DNA of 64,000 bases from Lachnospiraceae bacterium. Lineage in GTDB: Bacteria > Bacillota > Clostridia > Lachnospirales > Lachnospiraceae. Shown in pieces: positions 27,007-34,274 of this stretch. How positions within the stretch are numbered: position 1 is the stretch's first letter; each line of letters begins with the position of its first letter. A program made the position numbers and the translations under genes. The notes beneath the pieces were generated by a model, which saw nothing but the letters and a program-made list of their open reading frames with translations, was not told the origin of the DNA and did no database searches. Location of the stretch: contig JAGAPO010000069.1 of NCBI GenBank assembly GCA_017623215.1, positions 44,538 to 108,537 on the forward strand, written 5' to 3'.

Positions 27007-27558
27007 GTGGAGCGAAAAGCGGAACAGGTACAGGAACAGGGAATACAGAAGCTTGTCCCAAGAGAGCAGATGATCGAAGAGGTCAGAAAGGGATGCATTC
27101 AGTTCGCAAGATTGTATTTTCATTTTGTGAAAGTTCTTTATGATACCTACGGACATGACAGGGCAAAGGAACTGGTTCGGCAGGCAATATTTGAACTGGC
27201 GTTAGATCGCTCGGATGCGCTGCGGGAAAAAGCACTGAAGGCGGGACTGAAAGCCGAGTCCAGGGCGGATTTCAATCAGGTAACGGATCTTCCGACCTGC
27301 GGATGGGTAAAGGAACGCGGGAAAAATCACTGTCCCTATGCGGAATGCTGGAGATCCTACTTTGAAGAGTATCCGTGGTTTCAGGAATTTGCGCTTTATT
27401 ACTGTGATGTGATTGATACAACGAATATAGAGAATTTCTCGAGATGCTTATCCCACCGGATTACGCAGAATGTTCTGCAGGAGGGGGAGAGCTGTGAGAG
27501 GATCTATTTTGAGAGCGAAGAAGTAAAAGCCGGGAAATTCACATACGGGAGCCGATAA
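27007..27558 (+). CDS. L-2-amino-thiazoline-4-carboxylate (ATC) hydrolase family protein
   Basis: This 183-residue protein starts at a GTG nine bases after GAGGAG. It has the pattern I associate with the ATC hydrolase family: a helical N-terminal half, then CPYAECWRSYFEEYPWF, a YYCDVIDTTNIENFSRC segment and a late GESCERIYFE strand, with several conserved Cys (including C100, C113, C118, C138). The Pseudomonas enzyme opens the thiazoline ring of ATC to N-carbamoyl-L-cysteine, which an amidohydrolase then converts to cysteine. Many family members are uncharacterised, so the exact substrate is inference. It is the last gene of the operon that starts at 22032. Confidence 0.7.
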   Translation: MERKAEQVQEQGIQKLVPREQMIEEVRKGCIQFARLYFHFVKVLYDTYGHDRAKELVRQAIFELALDRSDALREKALKAGLKAESRADFNQVTDLPTCGWVKERGKNHCPYAECWRSYFEEYPWFQEFALYYCDVIDTTNIENFSRCLSHRITQNVLQEGESCERIYFESEEVKAGKFTYGSR

Positions 27559-27591
27559 AAGGAAGAAAGCAATTGACAAAGGGACTGCCAG

Positions 27592-27951
27592 TTAGTCGAT
27601 ATACTTTTCTCCCCATTTGGCAAGCTCTGTGAATACAGGAAGCAGAGCGCGTCCCTTTTCGGTCAGGGAATATTCCACACGGGGTGGGATCTCATTAAAC
27701 TGCTCCCGGTGTATGATCCCAAGCTCCTCCAGGTCCCGAAGAGTGGAGGAGAGCATGGTATTGGTGATTCTGGGAACTGCCTTTTTTAGTTCTCCGAAGC
27801 GGCAGGTCTCCTTTTTGCACAGCTCGTAGATGATGTGGGTGCGCCATTTGCCGCTGAGCATTTCCAGTGTTCGGCGCATGGGACAGGTATCGCTGACCTG
27901 GGCGGTCAGTACTCTTTGCAGATATTCTTCTGCGGTCAGTTCCTTTTTCAT
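27592..27951 (-). CDS. HxlR-family winged-helix regulator
   Basis: The 119-residue protein has the HxlR pattern: CPMRRTLEMLSGKWRTHIIY with the conserved Cys and GKW, RFGELKKAVPRITNTMLSST as the recognition region, and IPPRVEYSLTEKGRALLPV as the wing. HxlR proteins sense electrophiles, aldehydes or redox state, often through that Cys. The start at 27951 fits GGAGGA; the ATG at 27957 is too close to it. It is divergent from the flavodoxin at 28065 and probably regulates it through the repeats at 27978-28028. Confidence 0.92.
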   Translation of the reverse strand: MKKELTAEEYLQRVLTAQVSDTCPMRRTLEMLSGKWRTHIIYELCKKETCRFGELKKAVPRITNTMLSSTLRDLEELGIIHREQFNEIPPRVEYSLTEKGRALLPVFTELAKWGEKYID

Positions 27952-27977
27952 AAGCATTCCTCCGGTACGGTAGAGCG

Positions 27978-28031
27978 TACATAGTATGTTTATTCTGCGT
28001 ACTTGTTAGCATTGTTTATACATAGTATAAT
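27978..28031. promoter_or_regulatory. flavodoxin promoter with paired TACATAGTAT repeats
   Basis: TTGTTA (28003-28008) and TATAAT (28026-28031) are 17 bp apart and drive the flavodoxin gene. The identical 10-mer TACATAGTAT occurs at 27978-27987 and at 28019-28028, overlapping the -10. Start-to-start distance is 41 bp, about four helical turns, which suits a dimer pair of the divergent HxlR regulator. Confidence 0.6.
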
Positions 28032-28064
28032 ATCTGTACTAATAAAATGCAAGGAGAAATACAT

Positions 28065-28535
28065 ATGAAAGCTGCAATTGTTTATTATTCCAGGCATCAT
28101 GGGAATACCAAAAAGCTGATTGATGCCATTGCTGCCAAACACGATGTCACCGCCATTGATGCCGCCGAGACAAAGACGGCTGACCTGTCCGGATACGATG
28201 CTGTGGGATTTGCCTCCGGTATCTACTACTCCAAGTTCCATAAGAGCGTTCTGAAGTTTGCGGAAGAGAATCTGCCGGAGAGAAAGAACGTGTTCTTCCT
28301 GTATACCTATGGAGCGGAGAAAAAGGGCTATACAGCCGCCATCACGGAAGCAGTGAAAAAGCGGGGCGCCAACATTCTTGGGGAATACGGTTGCTTTGGC
28401 TTCAACACGTTTGGACCGTTCAAGCTCATCGGCGGTATTGCCAAGGGACATCCGGATCAGGACGACATTAAGAAAGCGCTTGATTTCTACGCAGGTCTGG
28501 CATCATCCGGGATGGAGGCCAAAAAGATCCTGTGA
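28065..28535 (+). CDS. flavodoxin
   Basis: The 156-residue protein has the flavodoxin phosphate loop YYSRHHGNTKKLIDAIA at its first strand, GYDAVGFASGIYYSKFH as the 50s loop and VFFLYTYGAEKKGYTAAI at the 90s loop. It would be a one- or two-electron carrier with FMN. The ATG at 28065 follows AAGGAGA; the in-frame ATG at 28047 is within the leader. It is the likely target of the divergent HxlR regulator. Confidence 0.9.
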   Translation: MKAAIVYYSRHHGNTKKLIDAIAAKHDVTAIDAAETKTADLSGYDAVGFASGIYYSKFHKSVLKFAEENLPERKNVFFLYTYGAEKKGYTAAITEAVKKRGANILGEYGCFGFNTFGPFKLIGGIAKGHPDQDDIKKALDFYAGLASSGMEAKKIL

Positions 28536-28537
28536 GG

Positions 28538-28650
28538 GAGTCAGGTTCTACGAAGCAGAGGTGTTCGAGGACCTGTCGGACGAGGCGGCTGCGGAGTATG
28601 ATACAAAGTTCCCCTACCTTGAGAAACACGATTTCTCAGGACAATGGTAA
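28538..28650 (+). pseudogene. short coding-like remnant after flavodoxin
   Basis: In another frame from flavodoxin, the bases up to a TAA at 28648-28650 encode about 35 protein-like residues, including FYEAEVFEDLSDEAAAEYD and ending KHDFSGQW. There is no start codon with a ribosome site. It looks like the tail of a lost gene; the family is not recognised. Confidence 0.3.
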
Positions 28651-28684
28651 ATACAGCGGAGAAAAGGCCGAAGTGGAACGGATG

Positions 28685-29596
28685 TCAGCTGATGATCAGC
28701 TGTCCGTTCCTTCGGTACTCGCTCGGAGTCATTCCGGTTACCTTCTTAAAGACCTTATTAAAATTCGCGGTGTTGTTAAAGCCGCAGTCGATTGCAATCT
28801 GGAGCATGTTAGCCTTGGTGTCATGGTCGGTGATCAGGCGAACCGCCCTGTCAATGCGTTTGGCACTGATATAATTCCAGAGCGTGATTCCGCTGATCTG
28901 TTTGAATAACGCCGAAAAATAATTGGGAGACAGCCCTGCGAGATCGGAGAGATCCTGCAGGGTTATTTGTTCGGTGAAATGCCGGTCGATATAGGCGAGG
29001 GTACGCTGGATACTGCGGACGTGTTCGCGGCTTACGTTCGTGGACGCATCCAGATATCCGTAATCTCGAATCAGGGTGATGAGCAGGAGAGTGAGCAGGG
29101 AGCGGACGGACAATGCGAACTCCGGAGCACGCGCCGAAAGCTCGTTCTGAATCATCCGAAGCAGAGGAGCAAGCTGCCCGTCGGCCTGTTTGGAGAGAAT
29201 TCGATTCGAGAATTCTTTGCTGTGAGAAAAGCAAAAATTAATGTCAATTGCCGAAGCACGGTTCCCTACAGAAGCGCTGTCGGAAGAAGCGCCCCACAGA
29301 TAGCGCGGTTCAAACTGCAGGTTCGTGATATGCAGGCCCTCTGCGCCCACATTCGTAATACAGTGGACTTCGTTGCTGGAAAATACGAACACATCACCGC
29401 ATGAAATCGGATATTCCGCATGCTCCGTCGTATAGCTCCCGCTTCCGGAATTCACGATCATAATCTCAAAGCTGATATGGCGATGCCTGGCCCACAACCG
29501 TTTCCCGGCAGGAACGCCGACAGTCCACATCTTTAAAAGAAGATTTCCACGCGAATCCGTTATGGTTCCGATTTCACAGATAGCAGTGCTGCTCAT
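28685..29596 (-). CDS. AraC-family regulator with N-terminal cupin domain
   Basis: The 303-residue protein has an N-terminal cupin-like sensor (RHRHISFEIMIVNSGSG, then YPISCGDVFVFSSNEVHCI) and a C-terminal AraC domain (ITLQDLSDLAGLSPNYFSAL, then MLQIAIDCGFNNTANFNKVF and GMTPSEYRR). The start at 29596 (MSSTAICEIG) follows GGAGGG; the longer reading frame upstream crosses the promoter region of the divergent operon. Sugar or sugar-acid binding by the cupin is typical, and the divergent dehydratase operon at 29757 is the obvious target. Confidence 0.92.
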   Translation of the reverse strand: MSSTAICEIGTITDSRGNLLLKMWTVGVPAGKRLWARHRHISFEIMIVNSGSGSYTTEHAEYPISCGDVFVFSSNEVHCITNVGAEGLHITNLQFEPRYLWGASSDSASVGNRASAIDINFCFSHSKEFSNRILSKQADGQLAPLLRMIQNELSARAPEFALSVRSLLTLLLITLIRDYGYLDASTNVSREHVRSIQRTLAYIDRHFTEQITLQDLSDLAGLSPNYFSALFKQISGITLWNYISAKRIDRAVRLITDHDTKANMLQIAIDCGFNNTANFNKVFKKVTGMTPSEYRRNGQLIIS

Positions 29597-29756
29597 AGTC
29601 CACCCTCCAACCTCGTAATAAAGTTTGCAAATTCTGTAAGATAGTTGAGGAAGAAATCCTCGGAAACAACTACAATATAGTTTAAGCTTAGCAGAAAAAA
29701 GAAAGTAAGTCAATCGTAAAAATGGATATTTCTGCCGGCAGAAATGGAGGATTAGT

Positions 29757-31100
29757 ATGAGTTTTAACACCTGTTCTGCTCCGTCCGATTTGCGGATCAC
29801 AGATATGCGGTTTGTGGATATCGACGGAGCGCCCAAGCGCTGCACAATTTTAAAGATCATGACGAACCAGGGAATCTGCGGGTACGGCGAGGTTCGTGAC
29901 GCGTCCAGCAAGACGTACGCGCTGATGCTTAAGAGCCGTATCCTCGGCGAGAATCCCTGCAGCGTGGATAAGATTTTCCGCAAGATCAAGCAGTTCGGCG
30001 GACCGTCCAGACAGGGAGGCGGCGTATCCGGCATCGAGATTGCGCTGTGGGATCTGGCCGGAAAGGCATACGGAGTTCCGCTTTACCAGATGCTCGGCGG
30101 AAAGTTCCGCGATGAGATCCGCGTCTACTGTGATACCGACGTGGACGGCAAGCATACCGGACATGATATGGGCCTTGCGTTAAAGAAGCGCATGGAGATG
30201 GGCTTCACGTTCCTGAAGATGGATCTTGGAATCGGCCTGTTATTGGACGAACCCGGCACCCTGAACGCACCGCTCGGTTTCATTGATGATATGAAGAAAT
30301 ACGCATCCCACATTCTGAATGTTCAGGGCGGCAGTGTTACCGCGGATATGGTAAAGCATCAGAAGAGCTATTCTATCGTAACTACGGCGCATCCGTTCAC
30401 GGGGATTCATCTGACCGAGAAGGGACTGGATTATCTGGAGAATTACGTCAGAGAGGTTCGTGAGGTAATCGGTTACGAGGTACCGCTTGCGATTGACCAT
30501 TTCGGGCATGTGTGCGTGGAGGACTGCATTCGGTTCGCAAGAAGAATGGAGCCGTACAATCTTGCGTGGATTGAGGATATGGTTCCGTGGATGTATACGG
30601 ATCAGTATGTGCGGCTGAAGAACAGCACTTCGATTCCGGTCTGCACCGGCGAGGATATGTATTTAAAGGAGCCGTTCGAACAGATCATTAAGGCGGGAGG
30701 CGTATCTGTGATTCATCCGGACATTCTCACCTGCGGCGGAGCGCTTGAATTAAAGAAGATTGCGGATATCGCAGACGAGAACGGTGTTGCAGTTGCTGTT
30801 CATATGGCCGAGAGTCCGGTTGCCTGCATGGCTGCGGTACAGGCCGCGGCGGCGATGCACAATGTACTGGCGCTTGAATTCCATTCGGTTGATGTGCCGT
30901 GGTGGGCAGACATGGTAACCGGAATTCCGAACCCACTCTTTGAAAATGGATTCATTAAGGTTCCGGATAAGCCGGGGCTTGGCTTCGATGACCTGAACGA
31001 GGAGGTGCTTCGGGAGCACCTCAATCCGAAGATTCCGGGAATGTGGGAGCCTACGGATATGTGGGATACCGAATTCTCGAACGATAGAATCTGGAGTTAG
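29757..31100 (+). CDS. enolase-superfamily sugar-acid dehydratase (mandelate racemase group)
   Basis: The 447-residue protein has the capping domain (DIDGAPKRCTILKIMTN-like front) and a barrel with the superfamily metal ligands: Asp in LAIDHFGHVC, Glu in LAWIEDMVPW and Glu in VCTGEDMYLK, then VIHPDILTCGG and the likely catalytic His in VAVHMAESPVAC. Members of this group dehydrate acid sugars by abstracting the proton next to the carboxylate. AraC/cupin regulation and the RraA, SDR and UlaG-like neighbours agree with a sugar-acid pathway. The exact substrate cannot be read. A TACAAT -10 candidate at 29671 lacks a good -35, as expected for an activator-dependent promoter. Confidence 0.9.
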   Translation: MSFNTCSAPSDLRITDMRFVDIDGAPKRCTILKIMTNQGICGYGEVRDASSKTYALMLKSRILGENPCSVDKIFRKIKQFGGPSRQGGGVSGIEIALWDLAGKAYGVPLYQMLGGKFRDEIRVYCDTDVDGKHTGHDMGLALKKRMEMGFTFLKMDLGIGLLLDEPGTLNAPLGFIDDMKKYASHILNVQGGSVTADMVKHQKSYSIVTTAHPFTGIHLTEKGLDYLENYVREVREVIGYEVPLAIDHFGHVCVEDCIRFARRMEPYNLAWIEDMVPWMYTDQYVRLKNSTSIPVCTGEDMYLKEPFEQIIKAGGVSVIHPDILTCGGALELKKIADIADENGVAVAVHMAESPVACMAAVQAAAAMHNVLALEFHSVDVPWWADMVTGIPNPLFENGFIKVPDKPGLGFDDLNEEVLREHLNPKIPGMWEPTDMWDTEFSNDRIWS

Positions 31101-31161
31101 TGTGAGAAATCACACAGGGCGCTCCGACATGTTGGTTATCGTGAAAAAGGAGAGTTTACAT

Positions 31162-32076
31162 ATGCATTTTAACGATAGAGAGGAAATTATTGCTTTGACT
31201 CCCTTGTGGAAAGGGGAGCGTCTGCCGGACGGCAGACCGAAGGTTGCGGATAAATACCTGGACGCATTGAAGGGAATGACGCTCGAAGAGGTGTGGAAGC
31301 CGATCTTCGTGCTGGGCTATGAGAATCAGTTTGTAGGCGGCGGAGTGAATCCGCTGCATGTGCTGCATGATGACGGAAGAAAGCTGATTGGCCGTGCGGT
31401 TACCTGTAATTTCTGTCCGACCCGCCCGGATCTGCATGAGATTATGTTCGCAAAGGGCGCGGAGGAAGGACGAAAGGGCAACTATAATCAGTGGGTGATT
31501 GATACCTTGGTGGAAAGAGATGTTGTAGTTGCCGATATGTATGATAAAATATATAAAGGCACATTCCTTGGTGGAAATTTAACAACGGCGATTCAGACCC
31601 GTACAAAGAACGGAGGTGCAGTTATCTGGGGAGGCATCCGTGATGTGGAGCAGATGAAGAAGGTGCCGGATGTGCAGGTATATTACCGCGGAATCGATCC
31701 GACCCCGATTCGCGAATTCGTGATGACCGGATTTAATACGATTACGAATTTCGGCGGCGCGGTATGTCTGCCGGGTGACGTTGTGTTCGGAGCGGGCGGG
31801 GGCGTACTGTTCCTTCCAAGCCACCTCGTTGCAGATGTGGTAGAGGGTGTGGCAAAGACTCACGTAAAGGATGATTTCGGATTCGAGATGATTGCGCAGA
31901 ACAAGTTTACGACCGCGCAGATCGACCGCAATACCTGGACGGAGGAGATGTTGGATCTGCTTTTGGAGTGGATCCGGAACGATCCGAGAGGGGAAGAATA
32001 TCGTGACCTTGACTGGTCGAAGGAATATGATCTTGCAAGGAACGGGGACCCGAACGATACGCAGACGGCTCTATAG
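31162..32076 (+). CDS. RraA-like / HMG-aldolase-type protein
   Basis: The 304-residue protein has the RraA-like fold pattern: GRAVTCNFCPTRPDLHEIM, then VVVADMYDKIYKGTFLGGNLTT, GAVIWGGIRDVEQMKKV for the GGxRD active-site loop, and VCLPGDVVFGAGGGVLFLP with the GDxV signature. Related proteins cleave 4-hydroxy-4-methyl-2-oxoglutarate or decarboxylate oxaloacetate; others have lost catalysis. It is about 80-100 residues longer than minimal RraA, with both ends extended. The ATG at 31162 follows AAAGGAGA. In this operon an aldolase or decarboxylase step on the keto acid made by the dehydratase is likely. Confidence 0.82.
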   Translation: MHFNDREEIIALTPLWKGERLPDGRPKVADKYLDALKGMTLEEVWKPIFVLGYENQFVGGGVNPLHVLHDDGRKLIGRAVTCNFCPTRPDLHEIMFAKGAEEGRKGNYNQWVIDTLVERDVVVADMYDKIYKGTFLGGNLTTAIQTRTKNGGAVIWGGIRDVEQMKKVPDVQVYYRGIDPTPIREFVMTGFNTITNFGGAVCLPGDVVFGAGGGVLFLPSHLVADVVEGVAKTHVKDDFGFEMIAQNKFTTAQIDRNTWTEEMLDLLLEWIRNDPRGEEYRDLDWSKEYDLARNGDPNDTQTAL

Positions 32077-32115
32077 GGTGAGAACGTGCGCGGATGCACA
32101 AATCTGCCTGGTGCG

Positions 32116-32148
32116 GCAGGCGAATTCGCATTCGTGAGTTCGCCCTGC
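32116..32148. repeat. hairpin between the RraA-like and SDR genes
   Basis: GCAGGCGAA (from 32116) pairs with TTCGCCCTGC (to about 32149) with one bulged C; the loop carries TTCGCATTCGTGAG. There is no T tail. It resembles a small intercistronic processing or repeat element and is the only structure in the 125-base gap. Confidence 0.35.
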
Positions 32149-32200
32149 GCGGTCTCAGGCGAAGTGTATTTTAAGGATAGCGGTTAAGGAGAGGATCATT

Positions 32201-32941
32201 ATGAGTGAAAAGAAAAAACGTGCGCTGGTTACCGGTTCCTCCAGAGGAATCGGAAGAGCCATTGCCATCTCTCTTGCAAAAGACGGTTTCGAGGTAATCG
32301 TCCACTGCGCAGGCAACGCGGCAAAGGCAGAAGAGACCAGGGCAATCATTGAGGCAGACGGCGGCAGCGCTTCGGTTCTGCAGGCAGATTTGACCAGGAC
32401 GGAGGAGACCGGGCGTCTGGCAGAGCAGATGGGAGACCTCGATGTTCTGGTGCTGAACGCATCCATTCAGTACCGAAATAAGTGGGAGAATATCTCGCTT
32501 GAGGAATGCTGCACGCAGCTTAACTGTAACTTTGTCTCGTCGATGCTCTTAATTCAGGCGGCAGTCCCACACATGAGGGAGCAGAAATGGGGCCGCATCG
32601 TAACCATCGGTTCCGTGCAGGAAGCAAAACCGCATCCGGACATGCTGGTATACTCCTCCTCAAAAGCGGCGCAGACGACCATGGCGCGTTCCCTTTCTCT
32701 GCAGCTTGCAAAGGATGGAATTACTGTTAACAATGTGGCTCCGGGCGTTATCTATACGGATCGCAATGTGGAGGCATTGTCCGACGCAGCCTATGCAAAG
32801 AAGGTAATGGACCTGATTCCGGTCGGCTTCTACGGTGAGCCGGAGGACTGTGCGGGAATAGTAAGCCTTCTGTGCTCCGAGCAGGGACGATATATCACCG
32901 GGCAGAGCATCTATGTAGACGGCGGAAAAGGGATCATGTAA
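32201..32941 (+). CDS. short-chain dehydrogenase/reductase (FabG-like)
   Basis: The 246-residue protein has the classical SDR set: ALVTGSSRGIGRAIAISLA (cofactor loop), LNASIQY for NNAG, a catalytic Ser region in VTIGSVQEAKPHP, YSSSKAA with Tyr and Lys, and GITVNNVAPGVIYTD. The C-terminal GQSIYVDGGKGIM is typical. It would oxidise or reduce a hydroxyl in the sugar-acid pathway. Its start follows GGAGAGGAT. Confidence 0.9.
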   Translation: MSEKKKRALVTGSSRGIGRAIAISLAKDGFEVIVHCAGNAAKAEETRAIIEADGGSASVLQADLTRTEETGRLAEQMGDLDVLVLNASIQYRNKWENISLEECCTQLNCNFVSSMLLIQAAVPHMREQKWGRIVTIGSVQEAKPHPDMLVYSSSKAAQTTMARSLSLQLAKDGITVNNVAPGVIYTDRNVEALSDAAYAKKVMDLIPVGFYGEPEDCAGIVSLLCSEQGRYITGQSIYVDGGKGIM

Positions 32942-32968
32942 GAAAGAATCTTGGTTAAGGAGAATGCT

Positions 32969-33661
32969 ATGAAGATACGCTGGATAGGCCAAAGCGGCTA
33001 CATTATCAAGACAGATACAACGGAAATCATGATCGATCCCTACCTTTCGGACGTGGTAAATCGTGTCGCGAATCGTGCAAGGCTGGTGGAAGCGCCAATT
33101 CAGCCAAAGGACATCCACGCAGATGCGGTCATCTGCACCCACAATCATCTGGATCATCTGGATGTGGACGCGGTTGCTGCGATGGACCCCTCCCTTCTTT
33201 TTCTTTCAACGAATGAGGGGGTGGAAAAGCTGCAGGAGCTCGGCCGCACCAATACCAGAGTGTGCGTACCGGGGGACAGCATCCGAATCGGCGATGTCGA
33301 GATTACGGCAGTCCATGCCTGCCATTCGGCGGAAGCATTCGGCGTGATAGTAAAACACGGGGGAATCACTTTGTATTTCAGCGGGGATACGCTGTATGAT
33401 GAGAAATTATTCTCTATCGCGGAATATCAGCCGGATATTACCTTTATCTGTATCAACGGACGCCTTGGAAATATGAATGTGGAGGAGGCGCTGATTACGG
33501 CACAGAAGATCGGCGCGCGCGTCAATGTTCCCAATCATTACGGAATGTTCGCCTCCAACACCGAGGACCCGGCCAAATTCACCGGGAAGCTCTCAAATGG
33601 CTTCGAGATGGAATTCAACCGGGAATATCTGGTTGGTAAGAATGGATTACAACGGCTGTAA
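32969..33661 (+). CDS. metallo-beta-lactamase-fold hydrolase, UlaG-like
   Basis: The 230-residue protein has the metal motif CTHNHLDHLDVDAV (HxHxDH), preceded by MIDPYLSDV and followed by a His in VHACHSAEAFG and Asp in FSGDTLYD. UlaG-type enzymes hydrolyse lactones such as L-ascorbate 6-phosphate, so a lactonase step fits. The ATG at 32969 (MKIRWIGQSGY) follows AAGGAGA; an in-frame ATG at 32951 does not. It is the last gene of the operon and is followed by a strong terminator. Confidence 0.88.
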   Translation: MKIRWIGQSGYIIKTDTTEIMIDPYLSDVVNRVANRARLVEAPIQPKDIHADAVICTHNHLDHLDVDAVAAMDPSLLFLSTNEGVEKLQELGRTNTRVCVPGDSIRIGDVEITAVHACHSAEAFGVIVKHGGITLYFSGDTLYDEKLFSIAEYQPDITFICINGRLGNMNVEEALITAQKIGARVNVPNHYGMFASNTEDPAKFTGKLSNGFEMEFNREYLVGKNGLQRL

Positions 33662-33683
33662 AAGCAAAACAGGAATTATAAGA

Positions 33684-33732
33684 AACCTCTGCCGTATTCA
33701 CGGAGTCATTCCGTTAGTGCGGCAGAGGTTTT
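33684..33732 (+). terminator. intrinsic terminator of the sugar-acid operon
   Basis: AACCTCTGCCG (33684-33694) pairs with CGGCAGAGGTT (33720-33730), with inner CGGA/TCCG pairing and TTTT at 33729-33732. Confidence 0.85.
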
Positions 33733-33850
33733 CTATCGGTGAAAGGATCTGACAGGCAGTCTGCCAAGCTATGAAAGATACTTGTACAGATACCGTTCCA
33801 TCGCCGGGAGCCGCAAGTCCCGATAACCGGTGCGGGTCGGATGTCGGACT

Positions 33851-33975
33851 TTGACTGTCCTCTCTCTGATTTTGGCGGCTCGGTCATGGCCCCACCCTTT
33901 TTGGTTGGAAACGGATGAGACGGTTCCTGTGGTAATACTGAGATGACCTGATTGTATCAGAGAGAGGACAGTCAA
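33851..33975. repeat. 125-base element bounded by perfect 20-bp inverted repeats
   Basis: TTGACTGTCCTCTCTCTGAT (33851-33870) is repeated in exact inverted form at 33956-33975. Inside, GGTCAT (33882-33887) pairs with ATGACC (33943-33948). No gene is convincing here; a 104-residue minus-strand frame (33769-34083) is interrupted by the repeats. The element may be a miniature transposable element, an IS remnant or a structured RNA. The rest of 33733-34146 shows nothing I can name. Confidence 0.55.
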
Positions 33976-34146
33976 TTTGTATGGAAATAACGAGGGAAGG
34001 GAAGGTCCCCAATGAAGAGCCGTTCTACATAAGTCGAATTCAGAAGGAAGCATTTGCTCTTGGGTATTTCCGATAATACACACGACCTTTGATACATTAT
34101 GAGACTATTTTTCTGAAACAGTAAAAAGTTGAAATTGGGACTTGCG

Positions 34147-34196
34147 AAACTATATATAGTGGTGTATACTGGTAGAGCACAACAATATATCATGTT
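34147..34196. promoter_or_regulatory. tandem NrdR-type boxes upstream of nrdD
   Basis: AAACTATATATAGTGG (34147-34162) closely matches the known NrdR box. A second, weaker copy, ACAATATATCATGT, lies at 34182-34195, about 34 bp centre to centre. Paired boxes upstream of ribonucleotide reductase genes are the usual arrangement for this ATP/dATP-sensing repressor. Confidence 0.65.
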
Positions 34197-34274
34197 TCAG
34201 ACGAGAAGGTTATAATTGACTACACAGCGAAGGCATGAAGAATAAGGAAAAGAATACGAAAGGGCGTGTAAGTG

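Noticed and set aside
33769..34083. Minus-strand frame of 104 residues in the gap before nrdD
   Set aside because: It spans the 20-bp inverted repeats, has no ribosome site and no family pattern, so the repeat element is the better explanation; its last 30 residues could be an old gene end.
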